From positions 1 through 28,323 of the IMG/VR virus record IMGVR_UViG_3300031841_000008: DNA of 28,323 bases. One strand, given 5' to 3'. Positions within the stretch are counted from its first letter, which is position 1, and each line of letters opens with the position of its first letter. The notes under the pieces were generated by a model. That model was not told the origin of the DNA, searched no databases, and worked only from the letters and a program-made list of their open reading frames with translations. The translations under genes and the position numbers were made by a program. This DNA is from a virus. Positions 8,220-16,265 of this stretch are shown piece by piece.

Positions 8220-8591
8220 ATGGCTGTAATGCAATCCCGTGACACACGGACATTTGTTGCAGGTGAGAGCCTAGCAGCAGCACAATTTAAATTCGTAACA
8301 TTGGAGTCGGACGGTCAGGTTGACCTAGCTGATTCTGCTGGTGAAAACTGCGTTGGAGTTTGCATCAATGACCCAGCGGCTGGTGAAGCTGCTACTGTCG
8401 TAATGTCAGGTAAAGTAATGGTAACTGCTGGTGGCACAATCGCTGCTGGTGCTGCTGTCGCAACTGACGCATCAGGTGACGCTGTAACAGCCTCTACAGG
8501 TAACATTGTAATGGGCTATGCTACAGAAGCTGGTGTAGACGGTCAAGTCATCGCTATCGAACTAATCCAAGGCGGCAACGCTGCGGCGTAA
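8220..8591 (+). CDS. Head decoration protein (DUF2190-like)
   Basis: 123 aa, ATG 8220, two bases after the scaffold stop, with AAAGGGGA upstream. The sequence runs FVAGESLAAAQFKFVTL, VGVCINDPAAGEAATVVMSG, IAAGAAVATDASGDAVTA and ends with an Ala/Gly tail. This is the pattern of DUF2190, a small beta-barrel family found between scaffold and major capsid genes and thought to cap or decorate the capsid lattice. Length fits the family (about 110-130 aa). It carries no catalytic motif. A cement role is inferred from family and order. Confidence 0.75.
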   Translation: MAVMQSRDTRTFVAGESLAAAQFKFVTLESDGQVDLADSAGENCVGVCINDPAAGEAATVVMSGKVMVTAGGTIAAGAAVATDASGDAVTASTGNIVMGYATEAGVDGQVIAIELIQGGNAAA

Positions 8592-8615
8592 CCAGCAATA
8601 GGAAGGATATAGAAA

Positions 8616-9596
8616 ATGCCATTGCTAACACCAAATTCGGTACATATCGACCAGCCGTTGACTAACCTCACAATCGCTTATGTACAAGATCAAGCTAACT
8701 TTATCGCTGATAAGGTTTTCCCAGTAGTCGGAGTAGACAAGCAGTCTGACAAGTACTACATCTATGACCGTGACAACATGAACCGTACAGGTGACGTACA
8801 GGCACTAGCCCCACGTACAGAAGTCAACCGTATCGGTATGTCACTATCTAACGCATCATTCTACGCTGACGTATACGGCCTAGGTATGGACTTCGACCAG
8901 CAAACTCTTGCTAACGAAGACGCAGCCCTAGACATTCGTGCAGCAGGTGCGCAGACACTAACTAACCGCCTATTGATCCATCGTGAAGAACAGTTTGCTT
9001 CAAACTTCTTCGCAGCTTCAATCTGGGGTTCAGAATCAACACCATCAAACTTGTGGTCAGATTATACAAACGGTACACCAATCGCAGACGTAACAACTGC
9101 TCGTCGTACTATGCAGCTAAAATCTGGTGGCTTCAAGCCAAATACAATGGTTGTCGGTAAAGAGGTGCGTGACATCTTGATCAACCACCCAGACATCCTA
9201 GCACGTTTGAACGGTGGTGCGACTGTCTCTAACACTGCATTGATCACTAACGCTAAGTTGGCTGAAATCTTTGAAGTAGAAAACTTCTACGTCATGGAAG
9301 CAGTGAAAAACACATCAGTTGAAGGTGTCGCAGAAAGCAACGCATTCATCGGTGGTAAACACGCCCTATTGGTACACACAGCAGGTAATGCTGGTCTAAT
9401 GACACCAATGGCTGGTGCGACATTCGCATGGAACAACCTACAAGGTGTGAACAACTTGGGTATCACAGTTGAGTCATTCTCTGACGATGCTCTTAAGCGT
9501 ATGCAAGTTGCAGAACACATCCAAGTTAAAATGTCCTACGACATGAAAGTCACAGGCGCAGACTTGGGTTACTTCTTCGACACAGTTGTAGCGTAA
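8616..9596 (+). CDS. Major capsid protein
   Basis: 326 aa, ATG 8616 with a strong GGAAGGA site 8 nt upstream, the best in the head module, as expected for the most abundant virion protein. It begins with PNSVHIDQPLTNLTIAYVQD and has FIADKVFPVVGVDKQSDKYY, a common start of major capsid proteins of the HK97-fold group related to the gpE type. Later come NRLLIHREEQFASNFFA and PNTMVVGKEVRDILINHPDI, also typical. It ends LGYFFDTVVA. It follows protease, scaffold and decoration genes and is followed by a hairpin that may be a terminator. No N-terminal delta domain is obvious, in keeping with a separate scaffold. Confidence 0.85.
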   Translation: MPLLTPNSVHIDQPLTNLTIAYVQDQANFIADKVFPVVGVDKQSDKYYIYDRDNMNRTGDVQALAPRTEVNRIGMSLSNASFYADVYGLGMDFDQQTLANEDAALDIRAAGAQTLTNRLLIHREEQFASNFFAASIWGSESTPSNLWSDYTNGTPIADVTTARRTMQLKSGGFKPNTMVVGKEVRDILINHPDILARLNGGATVSNTALITNAKLAEIFEVENFYVMEAVKNTSVEGVAESNAFIGGKHALLVHTAGNAGLMTPMAGATFAWNNLQGVNNLGITVESFSDDALKRMQVAEHIQVKMSYDMKVTGADLGYFFDTVVA

Positions 9597-9612
9597 TCTA
9601 TAAATTATCTCA

Positions 9613-9637
9613 GGGGGCTGTAGTGGCCCCCTTATTC
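9613..9637 (+). terminator. Hairpin after capsid gene, possible terminator
   Basis: A perfect 6-bp GC stem, GGGGGC at 9613-9618 and GCCCCC at 9626-9631, encloses a 7-nt loop and is followed by TTATT. It starts 16 nt after the capsid stop. The U-tract is short, so it may act as a partial terminator that raises capsid mRNA relative to the genes downstream, or as an mRNA 3'-end stabiliser. Confidence 0.6.
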
Positions 9638-9656
9638 CAATACTGATAGGTGTAAC

Positions 9657-10052
9657 ATGATCCGACAAGAACAAATGCCTTTCCAGTTTGACCGACCATT
9701 ATTTGTACGGGTACCTTTTGGTGCAGCGGGACGACAATGGGAAGCAGGTCAAGAGTTTAAATGGAAAGAAATGTCCATGCCAGAAACCAATGTGATGACC
9801 CTTTACAATCAGAGGATGCTACATCACAATGCTGAACTAGAAAAAGAAGTTAAAGCTGGTGACGGACTAGAAGAATTAAACATAGATGGTTTACACGAAG
9901 TAGTTAAGAGTATCAACGCCAAAGTAAAGGCTAAGACACCTAACGCTAACATGTACGAGAAACACAAGTGTAAGACATCTAAGATACTAGATAAACAGCG
10001 TGGGCTTATTCGTAGCTGGCGTAGAAACCACGGGCATTATGAGGTAGATTGA
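9657..10052 (+). CDS. Hypothetical protein between capsid and adaptor genes
   Basis: 131 aa, ATG 9657 with a weak AGG site. I do not recognise the family. The first 45 residues look like a small beta domain (PFQFDRPLFVRVPFGAAGRQW, 21 residues here shortened to PFQFDRPLFVRVPFGAAG) and the rest is charged and helical, with a basic C-terminus (KTSKILDKQRGLIRSWRRN). Its position between the major capsid and the head-tail adaptor is where many siphoviruses keep a small head-completion or capsid-associated protein. Its stop shares one base with the next start (TGATG). Function is unknown. Confidence 0.6.
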   Translation: MIRQEQMPFQFDRPLFVRVPFGAAGRQWEAGQEFKWKEMSMPETNVMTLYNQRMLHHNAELEKEVKAGDGLEELNIDGLHEVVKSINAKVKAKTPNANMYEKHKCKTSKILDKQRGLIRSWRRNHGHYEVD

Positions 10053-10519
10053 TGGCTTGGAGTTATGAGGAAACCGATCTAAGGACAACAACGGCCTCTG
10101 GTCGTCTGAATACTGTCCGACTGTTACTTGGGGATACAGATAGTAACGACCAGCAGGTGCAGAACGAAGAGATTGCGTTTGCTCTGGCTCAAAACAATAA
10201 TAACGTATATTACGCTGGGGCTTGGTGTGCTAGAATAGTAGCAGCCAAGTACTCACGTAAAGTAACGACATCAATCGACAATGCCATAAGTGCTGATTAC
10301 AGTGACTTAGCAAAGCAGTATAACAAACTAGCAGAAAGCCTAGAGTATCAGGGTAAGAAGTCTGGTGCTGTTGTTGGTATTAAGGCTGGCGGTATTACCA
10401 AGTCAGGCATAGACGCTGTACGTGCCAACACCAATCGCATTACTCCCTCGTTCCGTAGGGATCGCTTTCGTAATCCACCAAGCTATAGTGGAGAAGATTA
10501 CGGCTCAGACTACGACTAG
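10052..10519 (+). CDS. Head-tail adaptor (connector) protein
   Basis: 155 aa from ATG 10052, which overlaps the upstream TGA by one base. A TTG one codon earlier (10049) is not needed. The start SYEETDLRTTTASGRLNTVR, then LLLGDTDSNDQQVQNEEIAFAL, is typical of gp6/gp15-type adaptor proteins, which form the ring under the portal: 'vR.llgDtd..dp.l.Deei...l'. Helices follow (AKYSRKVTTSIDNA, DLAKQYNKLAESLEYQG). The C-terminus is basic and Ser/Arg/Pro-rich and probably disordered. Position after capsid and before stopper fits exactly. Confidence 0.7.
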   Translation: MAWSYEETDLRTTTASGRLNTVRLLLGDTDSNDQQVQNEEIAFALAQNNNNVYYAGAWCARIVAAKYSRKVTTSIDNAISADYSDLAKQYNKLAESLEYQGKKSGAVVGIKAGGITKSGIDAVRANTNRITPSFRRDRFRNPPSYSGEDYGSDYD

Positions 10520-10528
10520 GAGGTCTAG

Positions 10529-10885
10529 ATGTCTTTTCGATCCTTTGATCCTTATGACATGATTAAGGACTTCGGCAAAGAAGTTACACTGCACAAACAA
10601 ACCACGACTGGAACATACGATCCAGCCACGGGTACTTTGTCGGGTGGAGCGACTACAGATTATACAGCCTTTGCTTACTTCTATAACTTTGAGGTAGGCA
10701 TTCAGGGCGAAACTGATCTTAGGCGTGGTACCAGACGTTGTGTAATTTCTGCGTTGGGTCTTGCGGTTGCTCCTGATGATGGTGATACTATCTCAGGGTT
10801 TGGTGACACAGTACACATTGTCAGGGTTACCACTCATTACAGCAATGGGTTAGCAGTCATGTATACCTGTGAGGTTGCAGAGTAA
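10529..10885 (+). CDS. Head closure (stopper) protein
   Basis: 118 aa, ATG 10529 after a strong AGGAGG site. The layout, with 'MIKDFGKEVTLHK' followed by 'TYDPATGTLSGGATTDY' and 'LRRGTRRCVISA', then 'DDGDTISGFGDTVHIVRV', fits the SPP1 gp16 / HK97 gp9-type stopper: a small beta-barrel that seals the head until a tail joins ('G..vtl.r...g.yd..tG....tt..y...gv....d....G.......D..i'). The next gene overlaps the stop (TAATG). Assigned from pattern and order. Confidence 0.65.
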   Translation: MSFRSFDPYDMIKDFGKEVTLHKQTTTGTYDPATGTLSGGATTDYTAFAYFYNFEVGIQGETDLRRGTRRCVISALGLAVAPDDGDTISGFGDTVHIVRVTTHYSNGLAVMYTCEVAE

Positions 10886-11298
10886 TGAAGGTAGTAGTAA
10901 ACAGGTCTTTCTACGATAAGAAGCAAAGACTAAAAGAGTTTCCCGCTGAGACTTTAGAAGCTGTTGCTAGAAACATGTCTGTAGATGCGCCTAAGTTAAG
11001 TCAGTACTTTGTAGACACTGGTGCCTTTATAACCTCTTGGCAGATTACAGATGGTCGTAGGGGTCGCCCACGGGGTCGATCTTCTCATGGTTTACCAAGA
11101 CGTAAAGGTGATCAAACTTTTGCTAAATCTATGGCCCAAGAATCCATGAGAAAGATGCAGTCAGATATAGCAAAGATAGACTTCTATAACACAACTAGAA
11201 TAGTACTAAGGAATGGCGCACCTCATGCTCGATATGTTGATGCTAAACATTCTAAGGTTATGGACCAGTTGAGGAACAAATATGGCAGATATTCATAA
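10885..11298 (+). CDS. Tail completion / neck protein (HK97 gp10-like)
   Basis: 137 aa, ATG 10885 in TAATG. The motif VDTGAFITSWQI (residues about 43-54) and the C-terminal LRNGAPHARYVD correspond to the 'DTG.lr.SW' and 'N...YA.y.e' marks of HK97 gp10-like neck proteins, which prepare the tail for joining to the head. A basic, glycine-rich loop (GRRGRPRGRSSHGLPRRKG, residues about 57-75) lies between them and may contact DNA or other neck parts. The gene overlaps the next by 17 bp. Confidence 0.7.
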   Translation: MKVVVNRSFYDKKQRLKEFPAETLEAVARNMSVDAPKLSQYFVDTGAFITSWQITDGRRGRPRGRSSHGLPRRKGDQTFAKSMAQESMRKMQSDIAKIDFYNTTRIVLRNGAPHARYVDAKHSKVMDQLRNKYGRYS

Positions 11299-11689
11299 AG
11301 ACATCAGGGCTGCTTTGGAAAGTCAACTGTCCTCTATAACAGACGTACCTTCTATTGCGTATGAGAACGTACCTTTTAATCCGACAACAGGGCAAAACTA
11401 CTTAGAGGTTTCGTATATCCCTATTACTCGTCGCCCAACTGTACGGGGCTTAAATCCACAGCAGAGATACGATGGTATCTTTACTATTAACTGCTATGTC
11501 CCAGAGGGTGCTGGCCCTGCGGCGGCAGACACTTTAGCTAAGAATGTCATGGAAGCATTTGAGGCCACAACTAAACTTACTCATAACAGTAAAACTGTAA
11601 ACATTGATTATGCAGAAAGAACACAGGGAATAGTCGATAGTCCTTTCTACTTCGTTCCTGTTTCCATTGGATGGTATGCATACAACTAA
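11282..11689 (+). CDS. Tail terminator protein (DUF4128-like)
   Basis: 135 aa, ATG 11282, overlapping the gp10-like gene by 17 bp. The order 'DIRAALESQLSSI', 'IAYENVPFNPTTGQNYLEVS', 'RYDGIFTINCYVPEGAGPAAA', 'TLAKNVMEAFEA' and 'PFYFVPVSIGWYAYN' matches DUF4128 and related lambda gpU-type tail terminators, which cap the tail tube when it reaches its final length. Length is normal for the family. It sits directly before the tube protein gene, as expected. Confidence 0.75.
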   Translation: MADIHKDIRAALESQLSSITDVPSIAYENVPFNPTTGQNYLEVSYIPITRRPTVRGLNPQQRYDGIFTINCYVPEGAGPAAADTLAKNVMEAFEATTKLTHNSKTVNIDYAERTQGIVDSPFYFVPVSIGWYAYN

Positions 11690-11703
11690 CTAGGAGATAA
11701 CTC

Positions 11704-12612
11704 ATGGCCTTTGCACAGGGTTCACGTTCCAGTCTGTCGTACATTGTAGAAAGCACTTTCGGTACGACACCTGCTGGTAACTTCACTAATTTACCTTTTT
11801 CTACTCATTCACTAAACCTATCTAAAGACCGTGTTGCAGGTAACGACATTCAGTCAGACCGTATGCCACGTGTTGACCGTCACGGTAACCGTCAGGTATC
11901 TGGTGACATTGCTGTCGATCTGCGTGATGCAGACTACGACGATTGGTTAGAAGCTGCCATGCTAAACACATGGTCAACTAACGTACTTAAAGTTGGCACA
12001 ACACCTAAGTTCTTTTCTATCGAAGACTATGCTGCTGACATCGACCAAGCACGTTTGTTCACAGGCTGTACAGTAAACACAATGGGTGTTTCACTAGCAC
12101 CTAACCAGATGGTAACAACAACCTTTGGTGTCGTTGGTAAAGATATGACAATCGGAGCAACAGAGAAGACACAGGATGCAGCATCTGGTGCAGCACCTTT
12201 TGATGCTTACTCTGGTGATTTAAAGATTGCCGATAGTGGTTCAACTCTAGCATCTGCTGCTATTGTCACTGGGCTAGACTTCACAGTCACTAACGGTTAT
12301 GCACCTACATTTGTTATCGGTGATGACTCAGCACCAAGCCTAGAGTTTGGTCGTGCAGAAGTAGAAGGTACGCTATCAGCATACTTTGAAGATGCAGCAC
12401 TAGTAAACCGCTTTATCAACGAAACCGAAACTGCACTTGAGGTTCAAGTCGGTGACGGTACAAACACAATGACATACCTATTCCCACGTGTGAAAGTAAA
12501 CTCTGCTGATGTGGGTGTAGATGGTCCTACAAGTCGTGTAGTATCTATGTCCTTCGTTGCTCTATATGACACAACAGAAGCGACAAACCTAAAGATCACA
12601 CGATCTGCGTAA
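11704..12612 (+). CDS. Major tail (tube) protein
   Basis: 302 aa, ATG 11704 with a TAGGAGA site. The start 'SSLSYIVESTFGTTPAGNFT' and then 'LPFSTHSLNLSKDRVAGNDI', 'SDRMPRVDRHGNRQVSGDIA' and 'YDDWLEAAML' are the marks of tail tube proteins of the Phage_tube_2 type. The protein is beta-rich, with acidic Gly/Asp turns, and ends with LKITRSA. It follows the tail terminator and precedes the tail assembly chaperone pair and tape measure gene. No sheath gene is nearby, so the tail is non-contractile. The gene is followed by an inverted repeat that may end or stabilise the transcript. Confidence 0.8.
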   Translation: MAFAQGSRSSLSYIVESTFGTTPAGNFTNLPFSTHSLNLSKDRVAGNDIQSDRMPRVDRHGNRQVSGDIAVDLRDADYDDWLEAAMLNTWSTNVLKVGTTPKFFSIEDYAADIDQARLFTGCTVNTMGVSLAPNQMVTTTFGVVGKDMTIGATEKTQDAASGAAPFDAYSGDLKIADSGSTLASAAIVTGLDFTVTNGYAPTFVIGDDSAPSLEFGRAEVEGTLSAYFEDAALVNRFINETETALEVQVGDGTNTMTYLFPRVKVNSADVGVDGPTSRVVSMSFVALYDTTEATNLKITRSA

Positions 12613-12613
12613 T

Positions 12614-12664
12614 CCCTAGCTAGGGTCGGGGGGTGTTGGTGTCGGGTCTGGCATCCCCCACTAT
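12614..12664 (+). terminator. Palindrome and hairpin after tail tube gene
   Basis: CCCTAGCTAGGG (12614-12625) is a perfect 12-nt palindrome 1 nt after the tube gene stop. It is followed by an 8-bp stem, GGGGGGTG (12628-12635) with CATCCCCC (12652-12659, one G-U pair), enclosing 16 nt. Only a poor U-run follows, so it could be a weak terminator, a transcript stabiliser or a protein-binding site. It occupies the largest spacer in the tail module. Confidence 0.45.
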
Positions 12665-12696
12665 AATTACCCGACAAATCCCGAAGGAGACTCGAC

Positions 12697-13095
12697 ATGG
12701 ATTTAAAAGACTTAAAACCTAAAAGTGATACTGTGGATGTAGAGATTGTACATCCTAGTACAATGGAACCTCTAAAGAACGAAGATGGTTCTATAATGAC
12801 AATTACTATGTATGCTCCACACTCAAAGGAGTATAAAGAGGTAATTCACGAACAAACTAACAAAAGACTAAAGCAATCTGCTAAAAATAAAAAGGTAGAG
12901 ATTACAGCCGAAGAGTTAGAGCAAACAGGTTTAACATTGTTGGCTAAAACTACTAAAAAGTGGAACATAACCTTTGGTGGGGAACAACCTAAGTTTTCAG
13001 TAGATAAAGCAGTAGAAATCTACGATGAAGTCTTCTGGATACGTGATCAGATAGAAGAAGCAGTTAGCGACTCTCTGGATTTCACGAAGCCGTAG
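12697..13095 (+). CDS. Tail assembly chaperone, short form (gpG-like)
   Basis: 132 aa, ATG 12697 with an AAGGAGA site. The protein is acidic and Lys-rich, with DVEIVHPSTMEPLKNEDGS and ITMYAPHSKEYKEVIHEQTN near the N-terminus, as in tail assembly chaperones encoded between the tube and tape measure genes. It ends DSLDFTKP at TAG 13093-13095. The next open frame (-1) begins inside this gene and has no good start codon, so a fraction of ribosomes probably slips to make a longer G-T-like product. It should coat the tape measure protein during tail assembly and be absent from the virion. Confidence 0.7.
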   Translation: MDLKDLKPKSDTVDVEIVHPSTMEPLKNEDGSIMTITMYAPHSKEYKEVIHEQTNKRLKQSAKNKKVEITAEELEQTGLTLLAKTTKKWNITFGGEQPKFSVDKAVEIYDEVFWIRDQIEEAVSDSLDFTKP

Positions 13096-13436
13096 TACAA
13101 AGACTTTGCGATTGGGCAGAGCATACCTTCAAACTAGACAAACCTAGTAGTGGTGGTACTACGGAAAGAGAACACCTTGAACAAGTTGAAAGGCAAACTG
13201 GACGTAAGGTACAAGGATTGGAACCTAAAGAAAGATTTCCATCTGAGATACAACACATCTGGTTTGCCTTTATAAGTTTAAGTAATTCACGATCTGCTGG
13301 TTTTAGTGGACCTAATCCTTTGACCTACACTGAGATAAAATCTTGGATGGAATTAACTAATACGCCTCTTAGGTCTTGGGAAGTTGAAGCAATAAAACGG
13401 TTAGATTCCGTTTATATAGGAGTTGCACATGGATGA
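13083..13436 (+). CDS. Tail assembly chaperone extension (gpT-like, made by frameshift)
   Basis: This frame is open from 13068 (after TAG 13065-13067) to TGA 13434-13436, in the -1 frame relative to the upstream gene. No ATG or GTG occurs in frame before FHEAVVQRLCDWAEHTFKLD. A TTG at 13218 would cut off this plausible part. I therefore place the entry at about 13083, after a slip near GATTTC (13078-13083), giving a fusion of about 246 aa. The rest (LEQVERQTGRKVQG, PSEIQHIWFAFISLSNSRSA, TYTEIKSWMELT, WEVEAIKRLDSVYIG) has the 'W..F..L...R' and 'PLTYTEI..W..L' layout of C-terminal chaperone segments. It overlaps the tape measure start by 8 bp. The slip site is not a canonical heptamer, so the exact mechanism is uncertain. 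Confidence 0.6.
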   Translation, partial: HEAVVQRLCDWAEHTFKLDKPSSGGTTEREHLEQVERQTGRKVQGLEPKERFPSEIQHIWFAFISLSNSRSAGFSGPNPLTYTEIKSWMELTNTPLRSWEVEAIKRLDSVYIGVAHG

Positions 13437-15681
13437 CATCCAGTTAGTGATGAAAGTAGATACAGCACCCGTTGATCGTGCTGTCAGAGTCATGGACAAC
13501 TTAGAAGCTGAGTTACGTGATGTAGAAAGGGCTATGGATCGTGGCTTAATTACAGAACGTCAATTTAATGCTGAAACAAGAAGGTTAAACTCTTCTTTAA
13601 ACCAGTTAAAAACAGCAGCCAGAGGATCGGCAAAAGACTTTAGAGTATTTGAGAAGTCAGTCTACGGTTCTGGTAAAGCAATGCGACAAAAAGAAATCGC
13701 AATGCAACAGGCTGGCTATCAGCTACAAGACTTTATCGTGCAGGTCCAAGCAGGTACTAACCCACTAATTGCGTTCTCACAACAGGGTTCACAGTTGGCA
13801 GGTTTTTTTGCTGGGCCTTGGGGTGCTGCTATTGGTCTTGGTATTGCTGCGCTTGGTGGCCTTGGTACTGCTTTGTTAGGTACTAGAAACCAAGCACAAT
13901 CTTTACAAGAGACTATTGATAGTGCTGCCGATTCTATAAAAGGTTGGAAAGATTCTGTAGACCTAGCTAATGAACCTACAGCAAAGATAGGGCAACAGTT
14001 TGGCGGGTTAGCTAAATTTGTACTAGAAGCTAGACAACAGGTAGCAGAGTTTCGTAGAGAAATTGCGCAGATGCGTTTTGATCAAGCCTTAGACAAACTT
14101 ATGTCTGAGTACGTATCTCAACAAGGCGCAGGTGCTAGAGGCGCACGAATAGCTGGGCAGTTTGACCTTAGTAGAGAATACTTCTTGTCGATTAAACGAG
14201 AAAAACGTACTGGTGTACGTAGGGAAGCAACCAACATTGTAGACCAACTTGCCTTTTTGCAAGGTGGTGAGGGTAGAGAAGACCCAGCGAATCAACTAAG
14301 TTCGCTAAACAGCATCATAAACTCTATGCAGAAACTCTCTGAGATGAAAGAGGGTAATAAGGAAGCTGAATTAGAGATAATCCAACATTTCATGGATCAA
14401 CGTGATTTGATCTTTCAAATGAACGGTCTTACACAAGATCAGATTAACACAAAGCAAGCAGGTTTAAATAAGCTACAGCAGATACAAACTGATGCTATGG
14501 CTATGGAAGCTGAGTTAGCAGAAGAGGCTAAACAAGCTGCAAAAGATGCTAACACTATAAGAACCGCCCTGTCATCAGCTTATACTTTACAACGTATAGC
14601 CGACGAAGAGAAGATCAGAGAAATTGAAAATGACAGGTTAAAAGCTAAGTCTGCTATGGACGCTGCCGCCCTTGAAGCAACAGCTCAAAGGGCAGAGGAA
14701 GAGTATGCCGCATATCAAAGAGGTATAGATCAAAGGTATGAAGGTGAAGCTGCACTATTTAACCAAGCTGTAAAAATATCTGACGAACTCTTAAAGAAGA
14801 TTGAAGATGACGCAGAAAAAGCTGCACGTGCTTATGAAAACGCATTTAACGCTAGTTCTTTCTTGTTTGCTAACCGTTTTGCTGATGAAACAGCACTAAT
14901 GGCAATGGACGTTAGCCCTGCTAAAACTAAGACTAAGAAAAAATCAGGTCGAACACCAGCACAAGAACTTAATGATTACATGAAGAACCTTGAGAGAACC
15001 GTCAAGCTAGAGCAAAAGCAGGTTGGCGTATCTCAAGAGGTAGCTAGAACACTTGAACTACGTGAAGAGTACGAGAAACGTGGACTAAAGGTTAATAACT
15101 CTAGAATAGATGCTTTGGTAAAAGAAGAAGAGGCTCTTCGTAAAGCGACAGAACTACAAGAGAAACATACAGCCAGAGTTGACATGATAGGTGATGCCTT
15201 TGGTGATATGCTGATGGGTATTGTAGATGGTACAATGAAAGCTGATGAAGCATTCAAGAACTTTATGTACAACATTATCAAGCAACTTTACCAAGAGTTA
15301 GCTATTGACCCAGCAGTATCATTCCTCAAATCATTCCTACTCGCAGACGGTGGTGTTATGTCACGTGGACGTATTACGCCATTCGCTTATGGGGGTGTCG
15401 TAAATGGTCCTACCGTATTCCCAATGGCTAACGGTATGGGACTTATGGGCGAAGCTGGACCAGAGGCTATTATGCCACTCAAGCGTGGACCCAACGGTAA
15501 ACTAGGTGTCGAAGGTGGTGGTGGGGTTACTGTCGTCCAGAACATCAACGTATCTACTGGTGTACAACAAACTGTACGTACTGAGATCAAATCGCTAATG
15601 CCACAGATTGCAGAGGCATCTAAAGCAGCCGTTGCTGATGCTAAACGTAGAGGCGGTTCGTATGGAAGGAACTTTGCATAA
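13429..15681 (+). CDS. Tape measure protein
   Basis: 750 aa from ATG 13429, chosen over TTG 13423 because AGGAG (13418-13422) lies at good spacing from the ATG. The start overlaps the upstream stop by 8 bp. The N-terminal 100 residues are helical (VMDNLEAELRDVERAMDRG, QFNAETRRLNSSLNQLKTAA). A hydrophobic segment follows at about 120-150 (LAGFFAGPWGAAIGLGIAAL). The centre is long Ala/Glu/Lys-rich coiled coil, and the C-terminus has GEAGPEAIMPLKRGPNGKLG, the conserved tail of tape measure proteins. It sets tail length and helps DNA entry. At about 0.15 nm per residue, a tail of roughly 110 nm is expected (inference). Confidence 0.85.
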   Translation: MDDIQLVMKVDTAPVDRAVRVMDNLEAELRDVERAMDRGLITERQFNAETRRLNSSLNQLKTAARGSAKDFRVFEKSVYGSGKAMRQKEIAMQQAGYQLQDFIVQVQAGTNPLIAFSQQGSQLAGFFAGPWGAAIGLGIAALGGLGTALLGTRNQAQSLQETIDSAADSIKGWKDSVDLANEPTAKIGQQFGGLAKFVLEARQQVAEFRREIAQMRFDQALDKLMSEYVSQQGAGARGARIAGQFDLSREYFLSIKREKRTGVRREATNIVDQLAFLQGGEGREDPANQLSSLNSIINSMQKLSEMKEGNKEAELEIIQHFMDQRDLIFQMNGLTQDQINTKQAGLNKLQQIQTDAMAMEAELAEEAKQAAKDANTIRTALSSAYTLQRIADEEKIREIENDRLKAKSAMDAAALEATAQRAEEEYAAYQRGIDQRYEGEAALFNQAVKISDELLKKIEDDAEKAARAYENAFNASSFLFANRFADETALMAMDVSPAKTKTKKKSGRTPAQELNDYMKNLERTVKLEQKQVGVSQEVARTLELREEYEKRGLKVNNSRIDALVKEEEALRKATELQEKHTARVDMIGDAFGDMLMGIVDGTMKADEAFKNFMYNIIKQLYQELAIDPAVSFLKSFLLADGGVMSRGRITPFAYGGVVNGPTVFPMANGMGLMGEAGPEAIMPLKRGPNGKLGVEGGGGVTVVQNINVSTGVQQTVRTEIKSLMPQIAEASKAAVADAKRRGGSYGRNFA

Positions 15682-16265
15682 TGGCTATTACTTACCCACT
15701 AGCATTACCGACACATACAGGTATAGCCTCTATTGAGTTACATGCAGTCAATGCAGTAGCCTACAGTCAGTCCCCATTTACATTCCAAGGTCAAGCACAT
15801 GCTTACTCTGGGGAAATGTGGACTGCTGATGTGTCGTTGCCACCTATGAAACGTGATGACGCAGAGCAATGGATAGCTTTCCTGATGAGCCTAAGAGGTC
15901 AGTACGGTACTTTCCTACTGGGTGACCCTAATGGTGTCTCAGCGCAAGGTACAGCCACCTCTGCGACTATTACAGGTAGCACAGGAGATCGTAGTGTTAC
16001 TGTCTCTATGACTGGCACACTAAAGGCTGGTGACTACTTCTCGTTAGGTACTGGCAGTGACCAGAGGCTCTACAAGGTTCTAGTAGACCAGACTAACAGT
16101 GGTACACTAGAAATATGGCCAGCCTTACGTGCTAGTGCATCATCGGCTACAGCAGATTTAACAACACCACAAGGTCGTTTCAGACTAGCATCTAGCGACA
16201 CTAACTGGTCAATCAATGATACCAGTTTCTATGGTTTAACATTTGGAGCAATAGAAGCACTATGA
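15681..16265 (+). CDS. Distal tail-like protein (tail tip)
   Basis: 194 aa, ATG 15681, sharing a base with the tape measure stop. It begins TYPLALPTHTGIASIELHAV and has FTFQGQAHAYSGEMWTADVS, followed by LPPMKRDDAEQWIAFLMSLRGQ (cited as MKRDDAEQWIAFLMSLRGQ) and YGTFLLGDP. These fit distal tail and tail tip proteins found right after the tape measure gene in alphaproteobacterial siphophages. The middle is a beta-rich insertion (TSATITGSTGDRSVTVS). It should form the ring at the tail end that joins tube and hub. No enzyme motif is seen. Confidence 0.6.
   Translation: MAITYPLALPTHTGIASIELHAVNAVAYSQSPFTFQGQAHAYSGEMWTADVSLPPMKRDDAEQWIAFLMSLRGQYGTFLLGDPNGVSAQGTATSATITGSTGDRSVTVSMTGTLKAGDYFSLGTGSDQRLYKVLVDQTNSGTLEIWPALRASASSATADLTTPQGRFRLASSDTNWSINDTSFYGLTFGAIEAL

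Noticed and set aside
13218-13436. TTG at 13218 as the start of a separate 72-aa protein
   Set aside because: About 45 upstream codons in the same frame encode convincing chaperone-like sequence, so this TTG is probably internal.
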